From: Lachnospiraceae bacterium
GTDB taxonomy: Bacteria > Bacillota > Clostridia > Lachnospirales > Lachnospiraceae
Length of the DNA: 36,016 bases
Assembly (NCBI GenBank): GCA_024699645.1
Contig: JAILPE010000056.1
Location: forward strand, 1 to 36,016
Reading direction: 5' to 3'
Each line of letters starts with the position of its first letter. Position 1 is the first letter of the stretch. Both the position numbers and the translations under genes were made by a program. Below are positions 8,001 through 16,269 of the stretch, piece by piece. The notes under the pieces were generated by a model. The model saw only the letters and a program-made list of their open reading frames with translations. It did no database searches and had not been told where the DNA came from.

Positions 8001-9137
8001 TTAATACGATCTCTCCACTCTTCTGCCGATATTGCAAGCGAACTCGTAGTTAAACGACCCCGACATATCGGCCGGTTCTTCGATGGGAATAAATCCGTTT
8101 CCGTCACGTCCGACAAGTGTAACTCTGTCTCCGGGCTTCACGCCGTCAATATCCGAAACATCCACCATAAACTGGTCCATGCATATCCTGCCGAGGATCG
8201 GTGCCGACTGTCCGGCAATAAGAACCCTTCCTTTTCCTGAAAGCGATCTCGGGTAACCGTCCGCATAGCCTACCGGGATAGTTGCAACCCGCATCTTATG
8301 ATCTGCCGTAAATGTAGCTCCGTAGCTTATCGTAGCCCCTGCGTGAACATCCTTCACAAACGAAACATGCGTCTTCCAGGAAAGCGCGGGGATCAGCTCT
8401 ATACGAGAACGATCCACCTGATCCGAAGGATACATGCCGTATGTGATGATTCCCGAACGGACCATATCGAGATGCATGTGCGGAAGGTCAATGATTGCCG
8501 CACTGTTTGCTATATGGCGCATGGGGATCTCAATCCCCTCTTTTTCAATTTTGTCGCAAAACGACGTAAATATCTCAAACTGCCTCTCGGCGCTCGTCTT
8601 GTCCGCCTCATCGGCACAAGCGAGATGCGAGAAAACTCCGGTTATTGAGAGCCCCGGGAGCTTTGCGATCCGTGCGATCACCTTCAGTGTTTCATCACAG
8701 GGCTCAAACCCGATCCTGCCCATTCCGGTGTCCAGCTTAATGTTTATGCTGGCTGCCTTTCCCATCTTCACACACGTCTTTGAGAGTGCTTCAGCCATCT
8801 CTTCCGAGAAGATCGTCTGTGTAAGTTCGTATTCGACAACCTGGGGGTAAACCTCCGGAGCCGAGTATCCGAGCAAAAGGATAGGCTTCGTGATCCCCGC
8901 GATCCTCAGCGATATTCCCTCTTCGACGATCGCCACACCGTAAGCATCGGTAAGATTTTCGTTGTCAAGACGGCCGGAGACCTTAACGGCTCCGTGGCCA
9001 TAGGCGTCGGCTTTAATGATCGTCATGATCTTTGCATGAGGATTTGTGATCCTTCTTACTTCGCGCATGTTATGTGCTATCGCGTCAAGATCGACGTGAG
9101 CATCTGTCCTCTTATACGATATATTCATCATATTCAT
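8001..9137 (-). CDS. alr: Alanine racemase
   Basis: A 378-aa PLP enzyme that interconverts L- and D-alanine for peptidoglycan synthesis. The PLP lysine is in TIIKADAYGHGA (residue 42), near the N-terminal strand of the TIM barrel. The C-terminal beta domain carries the catalytic tyrosine in ISYGATF and the substrate-site GRICMDQFMVDVSD. The start at ATG 9137 has AGGAAA seven bases upstream; an upstream in-frame ATG at 9200 lacks a site and would add a basic tail unlike the family. It is probably the last gene of an ABC-F ATPase/glycosyltransferase/alr unit, 124 bases after the glycosyltransferase, and is closed by a strong terminator. Confidence 0.96.
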   Translation of the reverse strand: MNMMNISYKRTDAHVDLDAIAHNMREVRRITNPHAKIMTIIKADAYGHGAVKVSGRLDNENLTDAYGVAIVEEGISLRIAGITKPILLLGYSAPEVYPQVVEYELTQTIFSEEMAEALSKTCVKMGKAASINIKLDTGMGRIGFEPCDETLKVIARIAKLPGLSITGVFSHLACADEADKTSAERQFEIFTSFCDKIEKEGIEIPMRHIANSAAIIDLPHMHLDMVRSGIITYGMYPSDQVDRSRIELIPALSWKTHVSFVKDVHAGATISYGATFTADHKMRVATIPVGYADGYPRSLSGKGRVLIAGQSAPILGRICMDQFMVDVSDIDGVKPGDRVTLVGRDGNGFIPIEEPADMSGSFNYEFACNIGRRVERSY

Positions 9138-9261
9138 GATATTTTCCTGCGGGTTTCCCCGTCTCCTTTTTTTGTAGCTTCTCCCAGTCTTTGCACCCAC
9201 CGGGTGTTCCGGTGCTTAGTGCTTTTTTCTCTGCCTTACGGCACCCCCGCTTTTCCCGTGC

Positions 9262-10218
9262 TCAGTCTTCCTTTTTACCGCCGCCCGACTCTTTTACCAC
9301 AAAAAGCGGTCTCCTCTTCGTCTCCATATATATCTTCGACACGTATCTTCCGATAAGTCCCAAAAACAGAAGGATGCTTCCGCCGAGGAACAGTATCATG
9401 CAGAAGAGTGAAGGAAATCCGGCAACCGGGTCGCCCCATATAAGCGTTTTGATGATCACATATATTGCAAAGATCACCGCAAGCGTGCACGATATCCCGC
9501 CAAGCACCGCAGCATATTTTAACGGTTTGTCGGAAAACGAGAGCATCGCCTCAAGTCCGTAACCGGCGAGTCCCATGAATGACCACTTCGTTTTTCCAGC
9601 CACTCTCTCCACGTTTTCGTAAGGTATCCACTTCGTATCAAAGCCGATCCAGTCAAAAAGTCCCTTCGAGAACCTGTTGCTCTCGCCGAGTTTCAGATAA
9701 GCGTCGAGCATCTTTCTGCTAACCATGCGATAATCCGTCGCTCCCGGCGGAATGTCGATCCCCGAGATCTTCCCGAAGCGCTTCATCATCCGCTTGGCGA
9801 AAAACGACCTGATCCTCTTTTCGCCTTTGCGCCCCGTCCTGTACATGGCCGCGCTGTCGATGCTTTTTCCGTTTTCCGGGTTTTTTATCGCATCATACAT
9901 AACACCTATGTAGCACGGTGGATGTTGCAAGTCTGCGTCCATAACGACCGCGTAGTCGCCCTTTGCCTCACTGAGTCCCGCTGCCATCGCGCCTTCCTTG
10001 CCAAAGTTTCTCGACAGTATCAGGAATCGTACTCCCAGATATTTCGCGGCAAGCTCCTGCATGACGATGGGCGTTCTGTCTTTTGAACCGTCATCGACAA
10101 GTATCACTTCACTGTCGCAGGGAAGCTTCTGTCTTTCCTTTTCAAGCTCCTCAAAGAAGATAGGTAACGCCTCTTCTTCGTTAAAGCATGGCACTGTTAT
10201 TGATATCAAGTCTCTCAT
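9262..10218 (-). CDS. Family 2 glycosyltransferase, GtrB/DPMS-like, membrane anchored
   Basis: A 318-aa protein with an N-terminal GT-A domain and two C-terminal membrane helices (about residues 230-255 and 265-290), the layout of bactoprenol glucosyltransferase GtrB and dolichol-phosphate-mannose synthases. It should move a sugar from a nucleotide donor to undecaprenyl phosphate on the inner face of the membrane. Visible motifs are VPCFNEEE, the donor-binding VDDGSKDRT, and the metal-binding MDADLQHP (DXD). RNFGKEGAMAAG is also typical. The ATG has GGAGG six bases upstream and lies 38 bases inside the end of the ABC-F gene, so the two are translationally coupled. The sugar cannot be read from sequence. 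The product may decorate wall polymers or lipids; no flippase gene is adjacent. Confidence 0.9.
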   Translation of the reverse strand: MRDLISITVPCFNEEEALPIFFEELEKERQKLPCDSEVILVDDGSKDRTPIVMQELAAKYLGVRFLILSRNFGKEGAMAAGLSEAKGDYAVVMDADLQHPPCYIGVMYDAIKNPENGKSIDSAAMYRTGRKGEKRIRSFFAKRMMKRFGKISGIDIPPGATDYRMVSRKMLDAYLKLGESNRFSKGLFDWIGFDTKWIPYENVERVAGKTKWSFMGLAGYGLEAMLSFSDKPLKYAAVLGGISCTLAVIFAIYVIIKTLIWGDPVAGFPSLFCMILFLGGSILLFLGLIGRYVSKIYMETKRRPLFVVKESGGGKKED

Positions 10219-12208
10219 TTAGCTCCTCCCAGCTTTCCATGAGCGTCATGATCTTCTCTTCGTTTGCTTCCTTTTCACCGGTAAGCTCGCTCAGTTTTGA
10301 CGGTGAAGTCGCGATCTCGGCATCCTCAAAAAGTCTGTCGATCTCTTCGTTACGTTCTTCGAGCCGCTTTATCTCATCTTCACACTTTGCTATATCATTT
10401 TCAAGCTTTCTTCGTTCTCCGGTAAGCCTCTTTTTTTCTTCCCATTCCGAACGTCCCGAACTCACCTGCGTTGCAGGTCCGGCCGAAGCTGTTGTGTTTT
10501 GGGTCTTTGCCGTGCCTGCGCAATTCGTGGTATAGGCGCCGGATGCGCGCATGGCGGCGATCACCTCGTCACGTTTTTCAACATAGTACTCGTAATTTCC
10601 TTCGAAGCCTGTAACTCCGTCGGCAGTGATTTCCATGATCCTCGTTGCGGTCTTATTTATGAAATATCTGTCATGAGAAACGAAAATAACAGTTCCGCCG
10701 TACCCGCTGACCGCCTCCTCAAGAAGTTCCTTCGAAACGATATCGAGGTGGTTGGTCGGCTCGTCGAGGATAAGAAGGTTCGCATCCGAAAGCATCAGCT
10801 TTGCAAGCGACACTCTTGCCTTCTCACCGCCCGAAATGTCACGGATGAGCTTGAACGCATCGTCACCCTTGAACAGAAATGCCGCAAGGAGGTTTCTGAT
10901 CCTCGTGTTGTCCATATCGGGATATGTATCACTGATCTCTTCAAATATCGTATTGTCGGGGTCAAGAACGTGGTGTTCCTGATCGTAATATCCGATCTTG
11001 ACGTTCGTTCCGAGCCTTATCGTGCCTGTATCAGGTGCAAGCTTGCGACAAATGATCTTCAGAAGAGTCGTTTTTCCCGTTCCGTTGTCGCCTATGATTC
11101 CGACTCTGTCGCCGCGCTTAACGAGAAAATCTACGTTCTTAAACAACTCGTTGCCGTCAAAGCTCTTCGAAAGTCCCTTAACATCAAGTACATCGTTGCC
11201 GCTCTCGCTGCAGGGTCTGAACCTCAGGTTCATCTTGTCATCAAGCTCTGTGGGGCGCTCGAGGCGTTCCGTCTTTGCAAGCATCTTTTCGCGTGATTCG
11301 GCTCTCTTTATGGACTTTTCACGGTTATACGACTTAAGCGTTGCGATGACCTTTTCCTGGTGCTCGATATCTTTTTGCTGGTTCAGATAAGCTTTGAGCT
11401 CATCGGCGCGAACCGCCTTCTTCTTCTCGGAATAGGCCGAAAAATTGCCTGTATAGACACGTCCCTTACCGTTCTCGATTTCAAGGACCTTGGTGGCGAT
11501 CCTGTCAAGGAAATATCTGTCATGGGCTACGATGATAACTGCGCCCTTATAGTTTGCAAGGAATGATTCGAGCCATTCGACAGACCTCATGTCAAGGTGG
11601 TTCGTCGGCTCGTCGAGCATGATTATGTCGGGCTGTGAAAGAAGCAGCTTCGAAAGCGCCACTCTCGTCTTCTGACCTCCCGAAAGCGTATCGACTATGG
11701 CCGAAAAATCGTCGGAATCCGTGCCGTCGTCGAGTGATCCCTCAACCCTGCAGTTTCCGAATCCGAGACCGTTGAGCACTCCGTTGATCTCGCTGCGGAT
11801 GGCATAACCGTTTTTCATTTCAAATTCATGGGTCAACCTGTTGTATGTGGAAAGCATCCTTTCAAGCTCTTCGCCGTGAACGTTTTTCATCTCTTCTTCA
11901 CAGCGTCTCATATTTCTCTCGAGCGCGAAAACATCGGCCTTAACGGACATAACCTCGTCCCTTATCGTGTTGCCGCTCGTAAGTCCCTGCTGCTGTGAAA
12001 GGTAGCCGATGGTGACATCCTTGCCCTTGATCACACTCCCGCTGTCCGCCGACAGCTCACCGGCTATAATTTTGAGGAGGGTCGATTTGCCCGCGCCGTT
12101 TATTCCGACAACAGCCATCTTTTCCCTCTCGTTAAGAACGAAGCTCACGTCACGCAGTATCTCATCCGTGCCGTAAGCTTTACTTATATTATTACATGTT
12201 AGGATCAT
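10181..12208 (-). CDS. ABC-F family ATPase (YdiF-like)
   Basis: A 675-aa soluble protein with two ABC ATPase domains and no membrane segments, typical of ABC-F translation factors and ribosome-protection proteins. Domain 1 has Walker A GINGAGKST (about residue 36), signature LSGGQKTRVALSKLLL and Walker B IIMLDEPTNHLD. Domain 2 repeats them as GDNGTGKTT, ISGGEKARVSLAKLML and LLILDEPTNHLD. The interdomain linker (about 245-325) is basic and helical, as in ABC-F P-site tRNA interaction motifs. The C-terminal 90 residues form a charged coiled coil (KRLTGERRKLENDIAKCEDE). The ATG has a weak AAGGGG upstream. Its role is probably rescuing or regulating stalled ribosomes; antibiotic resistance cannot be inferred. 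The 3' end overlaps the glycosyltransferase. Confidence 0.93.
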   Translation of the reverse strand: MILTCNNISKAYGTDEILRDVSFVLNEREKMAVVGINGAGKSTLLKIIAGELSADSGSVIKGKDVTIGYLSQQQGLTSGNTIRDEVMSVKADVFALERNMRRCEEEMKNVHGEELERMLSTYNRLTHEFEMKNGYAIRSEINGVLNGLGFGNCRVEGSLDDGTDSDDFSAIVDTLSGGQKTRVALSKLLLSQPDIIMLDEPTNHLDMRSVEWLESFLANYKGAVIIVAHDRYFLDRIATKVLEIENGKGRVYTGNFSAYSEKKKAVRADELKAYLNQQKDIEHQEKVIATLKSYNREKSIKRAESREKMLAKTERLERPTELDDKMNLRFRPCSESGNDVLDVKGLSKSFDGNELFKNVDFLVKRGDRVGIIGDNGTGKTTLLKIICRKLAPDTGTIRLGTNVKIGYYDQEHHVLDPDNTIFEEISDTYPDMDNTRIRNLLAAFLFKGDDAFKLIRDISGGEKARVSLAKLMLSDANLLILDEPTNHLDIVSKELLEEAVSGYGGTVIFVSHDRYFINKTATRIMEITADGVTGFEGNYEYYVEKRDEVIAAMRASGAYTTNCAGTAKTQNTTASAGPATQVSSGRSEWEEKKRLTGERRKLENDIAKCEDEIKRLEERNEEIDRLFEDAEIATSPSKLSELTGEKEANEEKIMTLMESWEELNERLDINNSAML

Positions 12209-12274
12209 AAGGTAAATTTCCCCTTTATTACTTCTGTTGCATTTTCTGCCGCTTCAACGCTTATGCCGACAGCT

Positions 12275-12610
12275 TTATCTGAGCCTGTCCGTTTCAAAGC
12301 GGCTCTTTGTACGAAGGCAGTACATAACGTACTCTATCCTCTGCCAGAGCGTTCCGTCCCCTCCGGGAAGGTCGAGTGACGCTTCGATGTTTCCGATCAG
12401 TCTCTCATCTATATGTGATGAATTCTCACTGAGTATCTCTATCTTTTCCTTTGCTGTCCTTGCGTCAAGGAATCTGTCGAGTATCTCGAAAGGAGTGGGT
12501 TCGTCACCAACCCCTGCGTTCTCGCCCGCTGCCTCCGCTGCAGGCTCCGCCGAGGCCTGTGCCTCTTTTTCAACGATCATCTCATCTTCGTTTTTCTCTT
12601 TGTTTTCCAT
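12275..12610 (-). CDS. Uncharacterised 111-aa acidic protein
   Basis: A small cytoplasmic protein between the large membrane protein and the ABC-F gene. The first 45 residues are acidic, low-complexity and Ala/Glu-rich. The rest is helical, with IDERLIGNIEASLDLPGG and a C-terminus IEYVMYCLRTKSRFETDRLR. Short proteins with the same acidic-then-helical plan and a terminal RLR-like tail seem familiar from Lachnospiraceae, but I know no function. The chosen ATG at 12610 gives the shortest plausible N-terminus; in-frame codons upstream would add 12 residues, and no site has a strong ribosome binding site. It lies 66 bases before the ABC-F start, probably in the same operon. Confidence 0.6.
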   Translation of the reverse strand: MENKEKNEDEMIVEKEAQASAEPAAEAAGENAGVGDEPTPFEILDRFLDARTAKEKIEILSENSSHIDERLIGNIEASLDLPGGDGTLWQRIEYVMYCLRTKSRFETDRLR

Positions 12611-12685
12611 GTATAAACCCCACATTCTTTCGGCTCCTGTTTTCACGGATCACTTTTACGATCCGACAGCTCTGTTTATCAAGCA

Positions 12686-12731
12686 GTCAAAGCCTCTTAT
12701 TTTTTTTTAGCTGTCAAAGCCTCTTATTTTT
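12686..12731. repeat. 19-bp direct repeat at the 3' end of the membrane-protein gene
   Basis: GTCAAAGCCTCTTATTTTT occurs at 12686-12704 and again at 12713-12731, a 27-base period. The second copy is the last codons and stop of the 443-aa protein gene; the first is just downstream. It looks like a small tandem duplication of the gene end that left the reading frame intact. Confidence 0.85.
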
Positions 12732-14045
12732 ATAAAACTCGGCATACTCATCCGTGATCAGCCTGTGATGAACCATTCTTGCCAGATCTTCCATAAAATC
12801 ATAACGTATGATCGATTCATCATCAACCATTGACTGCAAAATATCACGGATATTGTTCTGGTACTGATTCTGTGAGATCACTCCGTCGGTCCACATTACC
12901 CTCTGTTCGTAGGCCTTTTGGAAGTATTCCGAATAGTTTCCCTTTACACCGAGACTGTCAAATATCTTTATCTTAAAGTCAAACTGCGTCATGAGCGTTC
13001 GCAGTGAACGCGGTGTTACCTCAAGGTCCTTTCCGATGACATAAAGATTCTTGTAATACTCGTTACCTGCCGCTCCCCCGTGGATCGAGAACGTCGGCAT
13101 CATATCTTCAAAATCTTTGTATACGCCCATTTCGCGCATCGAATTATATTTGATTATCTCGTCTTCACGAACGTTTTTCTTATATGAAACATTCGTGTTG
13201 TTCATTGACATCGTTTCACACCTTGCGGACTCTTCAAATATCAGGAGATTTATCCTGCCTTTTTTGACCCAGAACAGCGCGGGCGCATGGTCGATTGCAA
13301 GGCTTTTGCACGAATCGATAATGATCCTGCATGCATCTTTGGGGAATTTATAGACTTTACGCAGCCTTCTGATCTCATTCTTCGTATAGGCCTTGTAATC
13401 CGTCTTTTTTTCCTGTCCCGCCGTTCTTACCTGTATATTATCACGTTCGGTGCGTTCTTCTTCGCCACGCGGCTCTTTTCCGCTGCGTGCTTTAACCGCC
13501 TGTTTCATACGCTTTTCGTATGTCTTTTTATTGATCACGGCACTTCGCTCATTGGCTTTGATTATCTCGGAGAGAAGCTTGCGCTCCATCTGAGCCCTGA
13601 TCGTTTTTGGGCCTCTCGTTTTTCCGCGAAGTGTTTTTATGAGTTTTTCTTCCGCGGCTCTTCGCGTTTCGGGGCTTTCACTTTTTTGTGCATCTTCCTC
13701 TCCGCGTCCGCTTCGTTCTGCTGCTTCCTCGCTGCGTCCGCCTCGCGGGGCTGCTTCCTCGCTGCGTCCGCTTCGTGCTCCTCTTTCTCCGGAACGTCCG
13801 CCGTCGCTGCGTTGTGCGCGTGCCTCTTCTTTGTCGTCTACGTTTGCGGTCGCGCCTTCGAGCTTAAACACCATTACAATACAGACGATGAACAGCACCA
13901 TTGAAATCCCAAGCATGATGATATTCATCGAGTTAATGCCTATGATCCCTATCACGATTGCGACAACCATCAAAACAAAGACCGAAATGATGAACGTCTT
14001 GGTCTTTGCTTTTCCGTATCGCAATGTGTTGATGATCTTTTTCAT
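12714..14045 (-). CDS. Uncharacterised membrane protein with Arg/Glu-rich linker
   Basis: A 443-aa protein. Two membrane helices (about residues 17-39 and 42-62) form an N-terminal hairpin, so both ends should face the cytoplasm. Residues 75-135 are a low-complexity Arg/Glu/Ser/Gly linker built on a 10-residue repeat (RGGRSEEAAE-like). A basic region follows, and then a folded domain from about 215 to the end: YTKNEIRRLRKVYKFPKDACRI, SLAIDHAPALFWVKKGRINLLI and a C-terminal helical part (HHRLITDEYAEFYKNKRL). The middle looks like a beta-rich, PH-like binding domain, but I cannot assign a family. The ATG has GAAGG eight bases upstream. It is followed by the small acidic protein and the ABC-F gene, probably in one operon. 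Function unknown. Confidence 0.7.
   Translation of the reverse strand: MKKIINTLRYGKAKTKTFIISVFVLMVVAIVIGIIGINSMNIIMLGISMVLFIVCIVMVFKLEGATANVDDKEEARAQRSDGGRSGERGARSGRSEEAAPRGGRSEEAAERSGRGEEDAQKSESPETRRAAEEKLIKTLRGKTRGPKTIRAQMERKLLSEIIKANERSAVINKKTYEKRMKQAVKARSGKEPRGEEERTERDNIQVRTAGQEKKTDYKAYTKNEIRRLRKVYKFPKDACRIIIDSCKSLAIDHAPALFWVKKGRINLLIFEESARCETMSMNNTNVSYKKNVREDEIIKYNSMREMGVYKDFEDMMPTFSIHGGAAGNEYYKNLYVIGKDLEVTPRSLRTLMTQFDFKIKIFDSLGVKGNYSEYFQKAYEQRVMWTDGVISQNQYQNNIRDILQSMVDDESIIRYDFMEDLARMVHHRLITDEYAEFYKNKRL
13720..13771. repeat. Two-copy 22-bp exact repeat (30-bp period) in the Arg/Glu-rich linker
   Basis: A 22-base block at 13720-13741 recurs exactly at 13750-13771, with more degenerate copies on either side. 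It encodes the 10-residue Arg/Gly/Ser/Glu/Ala repeat of the membrane protein's linker. The period is a multiple of three, so copy number can change without a frameshift. Confidence 0.8.
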
Positions 14046-14148
14046 CTGTAATGCCTTCTCACAAAAATACTTTACTTTTCGTCAGTGAAGGCTCTGTCGG
14101 ACCTCTCAGTCTTTTCGTGTCTTCAGATCCCCCTCACAAACCCGCTTA

Positions 14149-15246
14149 TTACTGCTTGTCGTAAAATCTCTTTACGTTTTCTATCCTGGCGCTCATGTTT
14201 TCAAAGAGCCTGTCTACGATCGCCATAGCCACAACCGACTCAATCACAACGCAAAGTCTCGGTGCCGTAACGACATCGTATGCTTCCCTTGCCGAAAGTG
14301 AAACGGGCGTTCCGTGAACGTTAACTGTTTCAATATCCTGTCCTGCCCAAGGATCGGGTCTTAATGCGGCTCTTACGATAATCTCCGAACCGTCGCTCAT
14401 TCCGCCTTCTATGCCGCCCGTATGATTTGAGAGCTTTTTGATCTCCTCGCCGAACGCAAATGAGTCACAGTCCTCGCTTCCCTTCCTCGTGCTTGACTTA
14501 ATGCCGTCTCCGAATTCAACGCCTGCAACCGACTCGATCGACATGACCGCGCTTGCGATCTGTGCAGAAAGCGATCCGAATAAAGGCTCGCCTATTCCGG
14601 CGGGCATACCGGTCACAACCACTTCAACCGTACTTCCCGCAGAATCGTGATCCGCCGCAACGCTCTTTGCATATTCGAGAGCTTTTGCACTTGCCTCGGG
14701 GTCGGGCATGAGCAAAGGACTTTTTTTGAGTGCATCGACCGAACAGTTTGAATACGCGATCGACACGGGACCTACAGAGCTTACATATGTGCAGAAACCT
14801 ACACCGATCTCTTTAAGTATCTTAACCGCGATCGAACCCGCTGCCGTTATAGCCGACTGTATACGCGAAGGATAAAGTGAGACTTTTTCTGTCGTAGCGC
14901 CGTACTTCGCAGACATGGCAATATCGCCCTGTCCGGGTCTGATCGTTCCGGGTATCGATCCGGATGCCTTTTCCTTAACCGCGCTGTTCATGATCGTGAG
15001 TGATACCGGTCCTCCTGTCGTAATGCCGTTTTCAAGGCCCGAGGCGATCGTTACGAAATCACTCTCATGACGCTTTGCGGGAACGGAAGCCGCCCATACT
15101 CTGCGTCTGTTGAGATATTGCTGGATATCGTTCTCCGTGATCTTAAGACCCGCGGGAACACCGTCAACAACTGCGCCTATTCCCTGTGTATATGCATCTC
15201 CCCATGCCGTGCATGTGAAAAATTTTCCAAAAACAGAACCTGCCAT
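14149..15246 (-). CDS. aroC: Chorismate synthase homologue lacking the canonical catalytic motifs
   Basis: 365 aa, the usual chorismate synthase length. The family is clear from GSVFGKFFTCTAWG, VVDGVPAGLKITENDIQQYL, ITTGGPVSL, TGMPAGIGEPLF and GGIEGGMSDGSEI. The enzyme normally converts EPSP to chorismate with reduced FMN. Here the motifs that bind FMN and substrate are rewritten. GESHG is GDAYT (catalytic His to Tyr). RPGHAD is RPGQGD (second His to Gln). RRRPGQ is RRRVWA. The GGRSSAR loop is VSLYPSR, and GRHDPC is AREAYD. The frame is intact, so this is a maintained, divergent protein rather than a pseudogene. It may be a paralogue with a new role or a catalytically changed enzyme; activity should not be assumed. 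AAAGGA lies upstream of the ATG. It is not near other aro genes and lies 139 bases after ung. Confidence 0.75.
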   Translation of the reverse strand: MAGSVFGKFFTCTAWGDAYTQGIGAVVDGVPAGLKITENDIQQYLNRRRVWAASVPAKRHESDFVTIASGLENGITTGGPVSLTIMNSAVKEKASGSIPGTIRPGQGDIAMSAKYGATTEKVSLYPSRIQSAITAAGSIAVKILKEIGVGFCTYVSSVGPVSIAYSNCSVDALKKSPLLMPDPEASAKALEYAKSVAADHDSAGSTVEVVVTGMPAGIGEPLFGSLSAQIASAVMSIESVAGVEFGDGIKSSTRKGSEDCDSFAFGEEIKKLSNHTGGIEGGMSDGSEIIVRAALRPDPWAGQDIETVNVHGTPVSLSAREAYDVVTAPRLCVVIESVVAMAIVDRLFENMSARIENVKRFYDKQ

Positions 15247-15385
15247 TTTTTTATCCTTTCATTCAAGTCTCGTTTATGTTTTCCGCAGAGTATCCGACAT
15301 GCCGCGCTGTGGGGCACATCCGCAGTTTTCTTAATATCTGCATCTGAATCATTATACTACAAATTCGTATCTATTTCACTTTCTT

Positions 15386-16060
15386 TCAAATATCCTCTAT
15401 CTGCCAGTCAACGGGCGTGAGTCCGTGCTCCTCAAGATATCTGTTTGCCGCAGAGAAATGTTTGCAACCGAAGAACCCCCTGAATGCCGACAAAGGGCTC
15501 GGATGAGGAGCTTTCAGCACAAGATGCGACCTGTTTTCAAGGAGCTCGCTCTTCCTTCCCGCAGGTGATCCCCACAACATAAAGACAACAGGTTCGGGCT
15601 TGCTGTCAACAGCCTTTATCACGGCATCGGTGAACTTTTCCCAGCCGTGCCCGTTATGAGAATTGGCCTGATGAGCCCTGACGGTAAGGCACGTGTTCAA
15701 AAGGAGCACACCCTCCCGCGCCCATTTTTCGAGATAACCGTTATTGGGGATTTTGCATGAAAGATCATCCTTAAGTTCTTTATAGATATTCACAAGTGAA
15801 GTAGGCGCAGGTACTCCCGGACGCACAGAAAAACAGAGCCCGTGTGCCTGACCGGGTTCATGATAGGGGTCCTGCCCCAGTATCACGCACTTTACTTTTT
15901 CAAAAGGCGTATAGTGAAATGCGTTGAAAATATCCTCGGCCGGCGGATACACGGGTCCCCTCGTATATTCCTCACGGATAAAAGTATAAAGTTCCTTATA
16001 ATAAGGCATGTTAAACTGATCCTTTAACTTTTCGTACCATATTCCGCTGATCCCGCTCAT
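15386..16060 (-). CDS. ung: Uracil-DNA glycosylase (family 1, Ung)
   Basis: A 224-aa enzyme that removes uracil from DNA to start base excision repair. The water-activating aspartate is in GQDPYHEPGQAHG (D64). The DNA-intercalation loop is HPSPLSAFRGFFG. GRKSELL and NSHNGHGW are typical. The chosen ATG (16058-16060) has AAGGAG five bases upstream; a GTG one codon earlier is too close to it. The start overlaps the stop of the upstream YolD-like gene (TGATG), so translation is coupled. That makes it the third gene of a polymerase/YolD/ung operon under LexA-type control, an unusual place for ung. Confidence 0.97.
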   Translation of the reverse strand: MSGISGIWYEKLKDQFNMPYYKELYTFIREEYTRGPVYPPAEDIFNAFHYTPFEKVKCVILGQDPYHEPGQAHGLCFSVRPGVPAPTSLVNIYKELKDDLSCKIPNNGYLEKWAREGVLLLNTCLTVRAHQANSHNGHGWEKFTDAVIKAVDSKPEPVVFMLWGSPAGRKSELLENRSHLVLKAPHPSPLSAFRGFFGCKHFSAANRYLEEHGLTPVDWQIEDI

Positions 16061-16269
16061 CACTTCTCCTTATCGTTCCCTTCCTCCCCGTTTTCCGGGT
16101 CCTCCATTCCGTCGTGAGAATCAAGATGTCCCACCCCCGCAAAGGGTGCGAACTGATTTGCACGCTGCAAAAGATCCATCCTTTTATGCGCACTCACATA
16201 AGGGTATGGCATATTAAGCATATCGTCATACTCATGCGGGTCCTTTTCTTTCATAAAAAAATAGATCAT
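16060..16269 (-). CDS. YolD-like small protein associated with Y-family polymerase
   Basis: A 69-aa protein between the polymerase and ung. The core YDDMLNMPYPYVSAHKRMDLLQRANQFAPFAG matches the pattern YDDIINLPHP..S..HP.M....RAAQFAPFAAL of small proteins encoded beside UV-repair (UvrX-type) polymerases in Firmicutes. Here the protein stops early, ending in an acidic Asp/Glu/Gly tail where longer relatives continue. The ATG (16267-16269) overlaps the polymerase stop codon (TAATG), with AGGG four bases upstream; a second in-frame ATG is at 16254. It probably helps or regulates the polymerase; the mechanism is not known to me. Confidence 0.7.
   Translation of the reverse strand: MIYFFMKEKDPHEYDDMLNMPYPYVSAHKRMDLLQRANQFAPFAGVGHLDSHDGMEDPENGEEGNDKEK

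Noticed and set aside
9198-9214. CACCGG/CCGGTG hairpin between glycosyltransferase and alr
   Set aside because: Only 6 bp and no T-run on either strand, so not called a terminator.
10499-11296. 265-codon plus-strand open frame
   Set aside because: Antisense to the ABC-F gene; no domain pattern, no promoter.
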